DNA of 64,000 bases from Parasphaerochaeta coccoides DSM 17374 (GTDB lineage: Bacteria; Spirochaetota; Spirochaetia; Sphaerochaetales; Sphaerochaetaceae): contig NC_015436.1 of NCBI RefSeq assembly GCF_000208385.1, positions 1,674,001 through 1,738,000 on the forward strand. The letters are read 5' to 3'. The translations under genes were made by a program, and so were the position numbers. The notes below the pieces were generated by a model. That model was not told the DNA's origin, did no database searches, and worked only from the letters and a program-made list of their open reading frames with translations. Below are positions 8,186-17,237 of this stretch, one piece after another; the first letter of the stretch is position 1, and every line of letters begins with the position of its first letter.

Positions 8186-11100
8186 TCATCCAAGCAGGGC
8201 AACATCATCAGGAGAACGGAGGTAGCAGACAGCCGCCTCCGTTTTTTTTCTGGTCAAGCGGCTGAAAGCCTCACGGTAGATTCCCAACTGGCGTTCATGA
8301 ATGCGGGGAACGCGGAACGTGTCGGTCTTGAAGTCTACGACAAGCACCCGGTCAGGCAAGGTAACGACCAAATCTGCGATTCCCTCGTATACAATGTTCC
8401 GTCCGTTTTCATCACGTCTCATGAAGAATGGAACCTCGCTTTCACAGGAAACCATCTGAGCGGAGACATTTTTCCAGAACGTACTTTCCAAAAAATTGCG
8501 GGCAAGTTGTTCTCCGTCATGGAGCATTCGAGTGAAAGCACGGGCATCTACTCCCTCCGGCATGCCGTCAGGAAACAGCTTTTCCCGCTTTTTCCCTTGG
8601 GGAAACACATATGAACCCGATGACTGCAATTCCGGCGACTGCGATTCCTGAGCTTGTAATCCCTGTGCAGAAGAAGTAAGTGCATGTGAGATGAGCGCAT
8701 GGACGTATGTACCGAAACGCGCCTGTAGGTTGTTTGTCCTGATAAGCCCATCAGATGGGCAGGCAGGCAATTCCGCCCCTTCTGCTTCCCCTTCCATTTC
8801 TCTTTCCACTTCCACGATGGATGCAGTGGTCAGGTTTTCCGACGGAGCAGTGACCGCACGTCTCAGAGTCGTGGTATCAACATGAACAGCTTGCCCGTCT
8901 TCATACCATGCTTTGACTACTATGGAAGATACAGAGGGCGTGAACGATTGTCCGTAAAAATCCTTCCGACGGACAGGTTCGATGGTACGACTGTCACAGA
9001 GAGGATAGGAAAGACCATCACCTTGAAGATTTCCGTCAAGATTCTCCGCCACCATGGAATAGAGATATTTCTTTTCGCTGTCCTTGCCCGAAGTCTTTGC
9101 CGTATCGCTTCCAGAAAGTACCAGATGATATTGTGCGCGGGTCAAGGCTACGTACAGGAGCCTTTTCAGCTCCGCTTCCTCTCTGCTCCGAAGCTCCTCC
9201 TTGGCTTGGTAATACACCGCATTACCTGTCTTGAAAGAGTTCTCAGGATCCATATGGAGTGGCACGGGAACCGTGCGTCCTTGCGGCAAAGCGGAGGAAG
9301 GTTCAAGCTCCAAGGGAAACCATGCGGGGGTCTTCTGGTTTGCTCCGCCCTTGCCCATGCCGCTTATGATGACAATAGGAAATTCAAGCCCCTTTGATTT
9401 GTGGATGGTCAGCATCTGCACGCCCTCCGGTTCCTCACGGAGCAATTCCATCTCATCAAGCTTCTCATTCTGCCCAAGACGAGGACGGAGGTAATCGAGG
9501 AATGCCAAGAGGCTCCTGCCGGAACGGTCAAACTGGAGCGCCAGCTCCCAGAGCGAATCAAAATGCTCCAGGTAGACATGGTAGGAGGCATGTGAGACCA
9601 GGAACAGGCGGTAGCCCCCCTCATGCCAGAGGAAAGACAAAGCATCGGCCACGGAACCTGCCTCAACCTTTTCATGCAGCTTGCGGTAGAGGGAACAGCC
9701 ATGGAGATACCGTTCCTTGACATCCGGGGCTACGGAACCAAAGCAAGGAATATCCGCAGTGGCAGGTTCTGCGAACGGAACCCACATTGGATACTTCCTC
9801 TCATGGCGTTCATTTTGGCGGTCAGTTTGGCGGTCAGTTTGGCGTTCATTCTGGTCATCGTCCTGACTTTGACCCTTCGGGTCTCTTGTGGAATCGTTTG
9901 TAGAATCCAATCCGTTGTACGCACGGAGGATGGGAACCAAGGATGCGTCCATGATGCCGCAAAGCGGGGAACGCAAGGCGGCGGCATAGGCAATCCCGTC
10001 AGAGGGATAGGCGCAGAGCTGGAGCCATGAGTACAAGTCATTCACCGGAGCTTCAAGCAACAGGGCGCGGGAGACTTGGAGGGAGTATGGAATGTGCCGT
10101 GCCCTGAAAGCCTTCTCATAGCTTATCTGCCCTCCTCCTGTGCGAAAGAGCAGACCGATTTCCAACGGATGAGGCCGTCTCAGTCCCCCTGTCCCATCAG
10201 GTACACAATAGGCATCGGTAGCAAGCATTTCCTCTATGATGTCCGCGACAGCCGAGGCTTCCGCCTCATCAGTGGCAAGCCACGGATCCTCTGGATCATC
10301 CTCCAAATCATTGAGTTCCTGATGCATCATGGTGAACCGGCTCAGGAGACCGGGTGATGGACTCCGGCTACCCAGAGGCCGAAAGTCAGCTTCATAGTCT
10401 TCGCCTCCGCTGCCCATGACACCGGGGAACAACGTGTTGAAAAGGGAAATCAACGCCGGTTCGGTTCGGTAGTTCGTCCCCAGTTCCAGCGCAATGCCCC
10501 CGGCTTCCTCTATTTCATGCCCCAATTGCTTGAAGACCGATACATCGGCTCCACGGAACCGGTAAATGGACTGCTTTTCATCACCCACAAAGAAAAGTTT
10601 CCCCTTTTCCAGCTCGCGGGCAACGGGAATGGCCGCCCCGCAGAGATCCTGTCTTTCAGCCAGCAGGTAGAGCAAATCCTTCTGCAAGTGGTTGTTGTCC
10701 TGGAACTCATCAATCATGATATGGCTGAACCGATTCTTGTAGAATGTCCTGACAGCGGGATTAGTCAGGAGGATGTCAACTGCCAGACGGGCGACATCGG
10801 AGAAGGTCAGGATGCCCGCGGCTCTCTTACGCAGGAAAAATTCCTCCTGATACCGTTGCAGGAAGCGATAAATTGGCAGGAGATTGCCACGGGAGGACAG
10901 CGCGGAGGCGAACAATCCGACCTTGTCCCTCATCACAACATACTCCGGCGTGATGTCCTTGAGTTCCGCCAAGGCACTTCCTGCCTTCACCTGACCGGGC
11001 TTGCGCCATTTTGTTTCGGCATCTTGGCAGAAATCACCTATGGCGGCAAAGTCCTTGCTTGCCCGCCAGCCATTGACAAGAGAGAGGAAAGAAGAAGCGA

Positions 11101-11842
11101 TGTCACAGGCCTTGCGCACCGTAGCAGGAACACCCGATCCGTCAAGCCTCTCAATCTGACGACAAATTTCTTCCATGCCTGTGAGGACGGATGAAAGTTG
11201 GTCGCCGAAGTAGTTCTGTACCATCAGAGTATCCGCTTCGGCATCGAGAGGCCGGGTGATGTCCATGCCTCCGGTGGCTAACGGAACGAGAAACTCATCG
11301 ACCAGGACATCAGGGGAATAAAAGACTGAGAGCAAGCGCGCTCCCTCATCCTGGGCATCGGCAAGGAGACGCGAAGCTACCACGGAAGCGAACCTGGTGG
11401 TCGCGTCATCATCAATGGAAAAATCCCCGGTGATGCCGTAGCGTATGCAATCGGAGCGAACTATGGCCGAGCAGAAGCTGTCCAACGTTGAAATCTGCGC
11501 CTGTGGGAAACGGGCAAGCTCAGATGCCATCAGCGGGTCATCTCTCAGGGAACTGACCAGCGCATGGATGCGTTCATGCATCTCAGCCGCCGCCTTGCGG
11601 GTGAAGGTCAGCGTCAGGATTTGGTCGGCGTGTGCTTTGCCTTCGATAAGAAGCCGTATGAAGCGGTACGTGAGGACGGTCGTCTTACCGCTTCCCGCTC
11701 CAGCGGACACGACGCAGTTGCTGTCACAGTCCACCGCGCGGCGCTGGTTGTCATCGAGCCTGCGGCCAGTACGCGCAAGGACATCAGCAAAGGTCAAGGA
11801 AGCAGTATTCGCGTTCATCTCCGTATTCATCTTCGTGTTCAT
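8186..11842 (-). CDS. addA: AddA-type ATP-dependent helicase/nuclease
   Basis: Large subunit of an AddAB-type double-strand-break processing enzyme (1218 residues). The N-terminal UvrD-like helicase has Walker A VVSAGAGSGKTT at about 45-56, LTFTRKAAAEM, the Walker B IMIDEFQDNN and VALTRAQYHL. The C-terminal PD-(D/E)XK nuclease shows GIADLV...VVDFKTD near residue 1160-1180. The start overlaps the addB stop (ATGA). A hydrophilic insert rich in QTDRQTDRQNERHE is encoded by 12-base tandem repeats at about 9786-9850, and the first three codon quartets of the gene repeat likewise. The 3' end contains a terminator for the opposite strand. Confidence 0.92.
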   Translation of the reverse strand: MNTKMNTEMNANTASLTFADVLARTGRRLDDNQRRAVDCDSNCVVSAGAGSGKTTVLTYRFIRLLIEGKAHADQILTLTFTRKAAAEMHERIHALVSSLRDDPLMASELARFPQAQISTLDSFCSAIVRSDCIRYGITGDFSIDDDATTRFASVVASRLLADAQDEGARLLSVFYSPDVLVDEFLVPLATGGMDITRPLDAEADTLMVQNYFGDQLSSVLTGMEEICRQIERLDGSGVPATVRKACDIASSFLSLVNGWRASKDFAAIGDFCQDAETKWRKPGQVKAGSALAELKDITPEYVVMRDKVGLFASALSSRGNLLPIYRFLQRYQEEFFLRKRAAGILTFSDVARLAVDILLTNPAVRTFYKNRFSHIMIDEFQDNNHLQKDLLYLLAERQDLCGAAIPVARELEKGKLFFVGDEKQSIYRFRGADVSVFKQLGHEIEEAGGIALELGTNYRTEPALISLFNTLFPGVMGSGGEDYEADFRPLGSRSPSPGLLSRFTMMHQELNDLEDDPEDPWLATDEAEASAVADIIEEMLATDAYCVPDGTGGLRRPHPLEIGLLFRTGGGQISYEKAFRARHIPYSLQVSRALLLEAPVNDLYSWLQLCAYPSDGIAYAAALRSPLCGIMDASLVPILRAYNGLDSTNDSTRDPKGQSQDDDQNERQTDRQTDRQNERHERKYPMWVPFAEPATADIPCFGSVAPDVKERYLHGCSLYRKLHEKVEAGSVADALSFLWHEGGYRLFLVSHASYHVYLEHFDSLWELALQFDRSGRSLLAFLDYLRPRLGQNEKLDEMELLREEPEGVQMLTIHKSKGLEFPIVIISGMGKGGANQKTPAWFPLELEPSSALPQGRTVPVPLHMDPENSFKTGNAVYYQAKEELRSREEAELKRLLYVALTRAQYHLVLSGSDTAKTSGKDSEKKYLYSMVAENLDGNLQGDGLSYPLCDSRTIEPVRRKDFYGQSFTPSVSSIVVKAWYEDGQAVHVDTTTLRRAVTAPSENLTTASIVEVEREMEGEAEGAELPACPSDGLIRTNNLQARFGTYVHALISHALTSSAQGLQAQESQSPELQSSGSYVFPQGKKREKLFPDGMPEGVDARAFTRMLHDGEQLARNFLESTFWKNVSAQMVSCESEVPFFMRRDENGRNIVYEGIADLVVTLPDRVLVVDFKTDTFRVPRIHERQLGIYREAFSRLTRKKTEAAVCYLRSPDDVALLG
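8215..8249 (+). terminator. Rho-independent terminator after the aroA-ltaE-patB unit
   Basis: Stem AACGGAGG (8215-8222) / CCTCCGTT (8236-8243) followed by a run of T to 8249. It lies inside the 3' coding end of the convergent addA, which reads the same bases as codons. Confidence 0.85.
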
Positions 11843-14800
11843 CTGACAGCATACCTCCTGCGCGTGACAGAACGGAAGACGCGGGAGTCCGCTGCGGGAG
11901 AAGCGGCGAACCGCCCGGCTGATATGTCCCTGACCATTTTTTCCAACATTTTCTCAAGCTCTCCATCCAGCTTTTCAACCAAAGCACGCTCATCTCCCGC
12001 TATATTCGTCGCTTTCGCAGCCGCATTCACAGCAGAAGAACCATCAACAGGCTGTCCGTCTCCCTTTTCATCCCAGATGATGCTATAAGAACCATCCTTC
12101 ACTGAATAATACGCTGCCAGTGCCGTCCGGGCAGCCAATTGGCTGGCGACCAGCCGACGGTACACCGGCAACTGGAAGGAGGGAGGCCCCCCTTCCTTCC
12201 TGTAGTCTCCCGGCCGGAGATTCTTCAGGTTGCCCTTCTTGTAATCGACCACGGCAAGAGCCCGGCCTTCCACAGCGGCATCATTGTTTTCCGCTCCCGT
12301 CTTCATGTTTCTTACGTCGGTCAACGATGCCCCAAGCAGTACGATGCGGTCTATCTTTCCAACTAAATGATAGCCTTTATCCGCATTCGTCATCTCCAAA
12401 TTCTTTTCAAATTCCCAACTGAGGGTACCGGAAAAGATTTTTTCCTCTTGGTCAAGAATCTGTGGAAGCTGCCGGTCAAGCGTGTTTTTTATCCAGCGTA
12501 ACGTAGGCGGTGATGGCGCGTCATTGCTGTGACTCAAACGCATAAACTCGTCCCCCCACGTGGAAAGCAGTAGCTTCTGGTAGGTATCCTTGTGCCGCTC
12601 TCCATCATACAGGCCGGTCATGGCCGTCACCTTTTCAAAAAACAGTTGGTAGACTTTGTGAATCAAGCGTCCCATGAAACGGTGATCCATCCGAGGAACC
12701 TCATAGTTCTGGTCATCCCTCACCCCCATCCCCCATTTCAATGCCCATGAGAAAGGACAGGAGGCAAAGGCATCAATCTGGGTCGAGGAAAGCGTCAGCA
12801 GCGGTTTCCCTCCGCGCTCAAGGCTATGCTCATGGTCATGTTCATGGTCGCACTCATGGAAAAGCGGAGAAAAGATGCCCGGATTATCCATGCCGGACAC
12901 TGCCACATCCCTTTCATTGCTCATCCTGGTGAGGACGGTTCCGGCATTGTCCCGATACCATGCCCTCTGACCAGAAAGCATACTGTAGTTATAATCTGTT
13001 TTTTCACCCCTCCATAGCTTCAATTCATCCTTCCACGAGTCATAGGTTTCCCATGAAGACATCTGCCTTACCAAGCCGGATTCGACCATGCATGATGGAG
13101 GGAGCTGTACACCGTTGTAACCCTGTGAAGACAGGGAAAGCCGTCCTTCCATGACGCAGGAACGGTAGAGAGAGAACAATGCCGCAGTCATGTCATGTTC
13201 CTCGCGCACTGAAGCGGAAAGTACCGTCTCAGGGAGAAAGTCTCCGGAGTTATCACTGACCAACGTCACATCATGTCCCAATCCTATGGCATAATGGTGA
13301 GGAATCATCAAGGTCGCGCTCTGCGGCCACACGTACACGGGAATCCCTCCTGAACTCTGGGGAACATATCGCGTCTGGGATATATGGGAGAGAAACAAAG
13401 AAAACAGTCCGTGGTAGCGAGTGATGCCGGCTGTCTGCAAGGCTTGGGCGACTTTTTCAAGGTTCTCCATGCAGAAGGTATAGACAGCGGTCGCCTCCGC
13501 TGTAGCGGCGGCCTCCCATCGTTCGTCGCAGAAGAACTCCTGCTGGAAATAGGACAGGCGGGCGCGGATGTCTTGGGATGTTTCCGCTTCCATGACACTG
13601 ATCACTGTCCCACGGAATTTCCCGTACCATGAACGCAGGGAGACGGGAGCTTCGCCTGCGTCCATGCCTGTGTCCATGCGTGCGTCCGTACCGGAAGCGT
13701 CAGGCTCCGACCACGACAGACGCTGGAACCATGCATCATGGGAGGCAGAATGGACATCCCCTCCCTCGATGCGCAGCTCTATGGCGCGAGCCAGCAGGTT
13801 CCTCTGGAGAATGATGTCCCTCCATGGGATGCCGATGTCGAGCAGAAGATCCTTCATGGCCTGCAAGGAAAAGGCAGTATCATAGACAGCCTTGAGTCGT
13901 GTGAAGAAACGTCCGGCGGGATGCTCAAGCGGCGAAAAGCCTTGGATGAGGCGCAACGGCAGGTCATGGAGCCGTGCTTCTTCTCTCAAATGGGCGACAA
14001 GGATTTCATCAACGGGAACAGTCACCGCCATCTCCCTGGCTGGCACTCCTTTTTCCGCAAGAGTCCTCAGACGGCGCACGACATCGCCTACTTCCTGGCT
14101 CTGGTTGGCAAAGACATGCAAACAGTCTTTCCCATTGCGCGTGTTCGCCTTTGTGTTTACGTTTATATCTGGCTTTGCGTTCGACTTCACATCCAACTTT
14201 ACATCCAACTTTACGTCCGATGAAGCTGCAACAGCCTCTGGGTCGGCTGTCTGTATCCATGAAGGATTGCCCAACTGCTTCAACAAACCTTCCACTCCTG
14301 GGATGGTCTGTGAAAATACAATGACATGTTTCTTGCCCATCATTACCGGAGGCGCAAAGGCAAGGGACGGGGTTTCATAGGAAGGCTCGAACAGATTGCG
14401 GCGGACAAGGAATTTTTCATATGCACCATGAAGCACCGCAAGCTGCCGGAAAACATCGTCCCAGACAAGAGCGGAAGCCTCCTGTTTTTCCTGACGCGCC
14501 TGGCGTTCCCGACGCAGTACATCGGCGAACCGAGGGAGAAGCCGGGCTATCCGCTGGGTATACGCCTCGAAGGTCTCAGGATGCAGGGACGATGCGAACC
14601 ATGGAACCGTATCTCCTTGGGGGCCTTCAAGGAACTCACGGGCGAACATCATCCTGACCAAAGAATTCGCAGGAAGTTTTTCCGCATGCACAGGAAGAAA
14701 GCGGGCGCGGAACGTATCCCATGCCAACGCCCTGTCAGCACGGACGACTCCGCTCTTGCCATGAAGGGCATAATCCTCCAGCCAGAAACGAGCGGAGATT

Positions 14801-14904
14801 TCAGAGGGGAACACCAATACGGAGTCCGTGTCGAACAGGCTGTGCACGAACGTCCGGGGAGTGGAAAAATGACTGTCCATGCATTGAAGTATACCATGTG
14901 TCAT
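11839..14904 (-). CDS. addB: AddB-like PD-(D/E)XK nuclease subunit
   Basis: A 1021-residue partner of AddA by position (ATGA overlap) and architecture. It has a degenerate helicase-like N-terminal part without an intact Walker A and a C-terminal RecB-family nuclease with LSSTQIDAFASCPFSWALKW, then GKIDRIVLL and VVDYKKGN. Canonical AddB carries four cysteines binding a 4Fe-4S cluster. Only the first (ASCPFSW) is present: the C-terminal tail SPAADSRVFRSVTRRRY has none. Tandem 12-base repeats encode DVKLDVKLDVK, MDTGMDAG and HEHDHEHS in linkers. The start is uncertain: 14904, or the ATG at 14880. The name rests on context plus nuclease motifs. Confidence 0.8.
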   Translation of the reverse strand: MTHGILQCMDSHFSTPRTFVHSLFDTDSVLVFPSEISARFWLEDYALHGKSGVVRADRALAWDTFRARFLPVHAEKLPANSLVRMMFAREFLEGPQGDTVPWFASSLHPETFEAYTQRIARLLPRFADVLRRERQARQEKQEASALVWDDVFRQLAVLHGAYEKFLVRRNLFEPSYETPSLAFAPPVMMGKKHVIVFSQTIPGVEGLLKQLGNPSWIQTADPEAVAASSDVKLDVKLDVKSNAKPDINVNTKANTRNGKDCLHVFANQSQEVGDVVRRLRTLAEKGVPAREMAVTVPVDEILVAHLREEARLHDLPLRLIQGFSPLEHPAGRFFTRLKAVYDTAFSLQAMKDLLLDIGIPWRDIILQRNLLARAIELRIEGGDVHSASHDAWFQRLSWSEPDASGTDARMDTGMDAGEAPVSLRSWYGKFRGTVISVMEAETSQDIRARLSYFQQEFFCDERWEAAATAEATAVYTFCMENLEKVAQALQTAGITRYHGLFSLFLSHISQTRYVPQSSGGIPVYVWPQSATLMIPHHYAIGLGHDVTLVSDNSGDFLPETVLSASVREEHDMTAALFSLYRSCVMEGRLSLSSQGYNGVQLPPSCMVESGLVRQMSSWETYDSWKDELKLWRGEKTDYNYSMLSGQRAWYRDNAGTVLTRMSNERDVAVSGMDNPGIFSPLFHECDHEHDHEHSLERGGKPLLTLSSTQIDAFASCPFSWALKWGMGVRDDQNYEVPRMDHRFMGRLIHKVYQLFFEKVTAMTGLYDGERHKDTYQKLLLSTWGDEFMRLSHSNDAPSPPTLRWIKNTLDRQLPQILDQEEKIFSGTLSWEFEKNLEMTNADKGYHLVGKIDRIVLLGASLTDVRNMKTGAENNDAAVEGRALAVVDYKKGNLKNLRPGDYRKEGGPPSFQLPVYRRLVASQLAARTALAAYYSVKDGSYSIIWDEKGDGQPVDGSSAVNAAAKATNIAGDERALVEKLDGELEKMLEKMVRDISAGRFAASPAADSRVFRSVTRRRYAVR

Positions 14905-14918
14905 GCTACTGTGACATC

Positions 14919-15899
14919 ATGGATGAGCCGACACACAGGAAAAAACATCAGGACAAGACACCATCCCGGAGTTCCGGCGGACCGGGACGTGGAGCTATCG
15001 CCGTGGCATGGATTGGCCTTCTGGTGTTGCTCATCGTCTCATCGCTGCTTGTGCCCGACATAACCCGTCTGATGAATAGGTTGGGCGTGAACTGGAAAAT
15101 CACATCCCTTGCGGCGATACTTTTCCCTTATGTCGTCACTGGTCTTGGCAGTATTGCCTATGGCTCGGTTCTTCCCCGGCATCAACTTTTGAGGCTTTTT
15201 ACTGACAACCGTACATGGGACAGGGGGCTCCTGCGTCTCAGCGCAGCCGTCTATACCGCGTTCCTGTGCCTGACCACCCTTCTGCACTGGGCATTCATGC
15301 CCGGTTCATACCGTCTGTTAGCTTTTTTCTCTCCTGATTCCCCGTCCCCGGACATCATACTCATCATGTGGGGACTCGCGCTGGTACTGATTCCCATGCA
15401 GACGAGCGTAGAGGAAATCCTTTTCAGGCTTATGCCCGCACGTTTCTTCTACCCTCTCCCCTGGCATCTGCCTGGATATCCTAAAGGCCGCATTGGGCTT
15501 TCCTTGTTCTCCGCACTGCTATTCGTCTTGCCGCATCTTGCCAATCCTGAAGTGACAGGAGCCAGCAACGCAGCGCCTGTCATCTTCTTTTATGCCCTGT
15601 TCGGCTTTGGCGTCATGTATCTTTCCCTTGTCCATAAAGGTTTTGAGATAGCCTTGGGAATCCATGCCGCCAACAACCTCATGGCGGTATTCATTGTCTC
15701 CTATCCTGATTCGGCACTCCCCGCCTACCCTTTGCTCATGGCACAGGGAAAGGCTGACTCATGGTGGGGTGTCATCCAGCTTGCTTTGTCACTGATTACC
15801 GTGGCGGTGGTTTCACATCTGAGAAGACGCAAGACCTCATCCGCGGTTCTTTCGGCTTCAGGTTTTTCGGATTCAGTCGTTTCGGATTCTTCACCGTGA
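14919..15899 (+). CDS. CPBP-family intramembrane metalloprotease
   Basis: A multi-helix membrane protein (326 residues) of the CPBP/Abi group. Its motifs are EEILFRLMPARF (motif 1, EExxxR), FVLPHLANP (motif 2 histidine) and HAANNLMAVF (motif 3, HxxxN). The N-terminus MDEPTHRKKHQDK is hydrophilic and cytoplasmic, followed by about eight hydrophobic segments. A Ser-rich tail is made of short repeats. It is divergent from addB with only 14 bases between starts, so at least one promoter lies in coding sequence. Role unknown; relatives process prenylated proteins or act in peptide self-immunity. Confidence 0.85.
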   Translation: MDEPTHRKKHQDKTPSRSSGGPGRGAIAVAWIGLLVLLIVSSLLVPDITRLMNRLGVNWKITSLAAILFPYVVTGLGSIAYGSVLPRHQLLRLFTDNRTWDRGLLRLSAAVYTAFLCLTTLLHWAFMPGSYRLLAFFSPDSPSPDIILIMWGLALVLIPMQTSVEEILFRLMPARFFYPLPWHLPGYPKGRIGLSLFSALLFVLPHLANPEVTGASNAAPVIFFYALFGFGVMYLSLVHKGFEIALGIHAANNLMAVFIVSYPDSALPAYPLLMAQGKADSWWGVIQLALSLITVAVVSHLRRRKTSSAVLSASGFSDSVVSDSSP

Positions 15900-15946
15900 C
15901 GCGATAACGGAAATATAAAAACACAAGAACATACATGGGAGGCATG

Positions 15947-17110
15947 ATGGCTCGTGATACTAAAAAGAAACCCAAGGACAATCCCGGAACCGGACAGACA
16001 CGGAAGAAAAAGCCCGCGAACCAGAAAAAACATCGCGCCCTGCTACAATCGGCTATCATCATCGGCGTCATCCTTATTGTCCTTTTCATCCTCACGCCCA
16101 CAGAACGGCCACAGGCGTATGTGGAGCGGCAGGACAATCTTGTCACCGAGAGCGTGCTTACCGGTGGCGTCATCCTGGACATTGAGCTACCGGCATCCAG
16201 GGAAGGCGACATCATCGTGCGTCATTCCGGATACACGTTGTCCTATAGCGAAGATCATGAGCAGCCGTGGTGGGTCGCCTATGAACTGACCGCCGAGGAG
16301 GTCTATGGTCTTTTCGAGCGGGGCGATGATTTTCGTGCTGACCCGTCGATCCCTACGGGCTCCGCGACTCCGGCGGACTACACGGGCAGTGGTTACGACC
16401 GAGGACATCTGATTCCCGCCGCTGACCTTTCATGGTCGGCTCAAGCTATGTCCGAATCTTTCTTCATGAGCAACATGAGTCCCCAAACTCCCCAGTTGAA
16501 CCGTGGCATGTGGAGTTCCCTAGAAGCCATCGTGCGTCAAAATGCAGTGACCGAAGGGCGTGTGGCTGTCGTGACCGGTCCCGTCCTGACCGATGGTCCG
16601 TATGAAACCATCGGGACGAACAAGGTTGCTGTTCCCAAGTATTATTACAAGGTATTGCTCGACTATACGGGCCCGACGACCAAGGCGATAGGCTTCATCC
16701 TTCCCAACCAACGGCCTGGCGGCTCCATCCAGGATTATGTAGTGACAGTCTCCGAGGTCGAGGATGTCACGGGTCTCGATTTCTTCCACCGCCTCCCCGA
16801 TGACATAGAGAAAGCACTGGAAGGATCTGTAAATGCGGCGGCATGGGACTGGAAGCGGTTCTCTGCAACTAAAGCTGAAAAAGAGCAGTTCCTCGCCTCC
16901 CTTGGGGATGGCCCCACGTCAGGGGAATCTTCCGTGGGTACCGTGGCCACGGGTACTACAGGGACTACCGGGAATACTGGAACTACAGGAACTTCCGCAT
17001 CTTCTTCTGACGATGCTTTAGTCCTCTATCTCCGAACGGTTCTGTATGATACTTTGGGAGACGTGAAGAAGAATCTTTTGGTCATTGTAAGGGATACTGT
17101 TGGACTGTAG
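15947..17110 (+). CDS. Membrane-anchored DNA/RNA non-specific endonuclease
   Basis: A 387-residue nuclease of the NUC1/EndoG (beta-beta-alpha metal) type. A Lys-rich cytoplasmic N-terminus is followed by one transmembrane helix (AIIIGVILIVLFILTP, about residues 36-52) and an external catalytic domain with YDRGHLIPAADL (the DRGH motif), then SNMSPQTPQLNRGMW containing the metal-binding Asn. A Gly/Thr linker (TGTTGTTGNTGTTG) from short tandem repeats precedes a C-terminal helix. It probably degrades nucleic acid at the cell surface or periplasm for nutrition. The ATG at 15947 is chosen because GGGAGG lies 4 bases upstream; two earlier ATGs at 15935 and 15944 are less well placed. Confidence 0.88.
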   Translation: MARDTKKKPKDNPGTGQTRKKKPANQKKHRALLQSAIIIGVILIVLFILTPTERPQAYVERQDNLVTESVLTGGVILDIELPASREGDIIVRHSGYTLSYSEDHEQPWWVAYELTAEEVYGLFERGDDFRADPSIPTGSATPADYTGSGYDRGHLIPAADLSWSAQAMSESFFMSNMSPQTPQLNRGMWSSLEAIVRQNAVTEGRVAVVTGPVLTDGPYETIGTNKVAVPKYYYKVLLDYTGPTTKAIGFILPNQRPGGSIQDYVVTVSEVEDVTGLDFFHRLPDDIEKALEGSVNAAAWDWKRFSATKAEKEQFLASLGDGPTSGESSVGTVATGTTGTTGNTGTTGTSASSSDDALVLYLRTVLYDTLGDVKKNLLVIVRDTVGL

Positions 17111-17237
17111 CCTCGGACTACAAAGAAGGGCGACGTATTGGAAAGGAACGCGGGAGGGTCCGTAGTCCTGATGATACGGAAATTCTTTCAGTGGTTTCGG
17201 TGGTAGAGGTTCTACAGTGCTTAAGAGGGAGGTTTTC

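Noticed and set aside
17112..17168. 7-bp inverted repeat GGACTAC/GTAGTCC as a terminator after the nuclease gene
   Set aside because: Loop is over 40 bases and no T run follows; kept only as a note.
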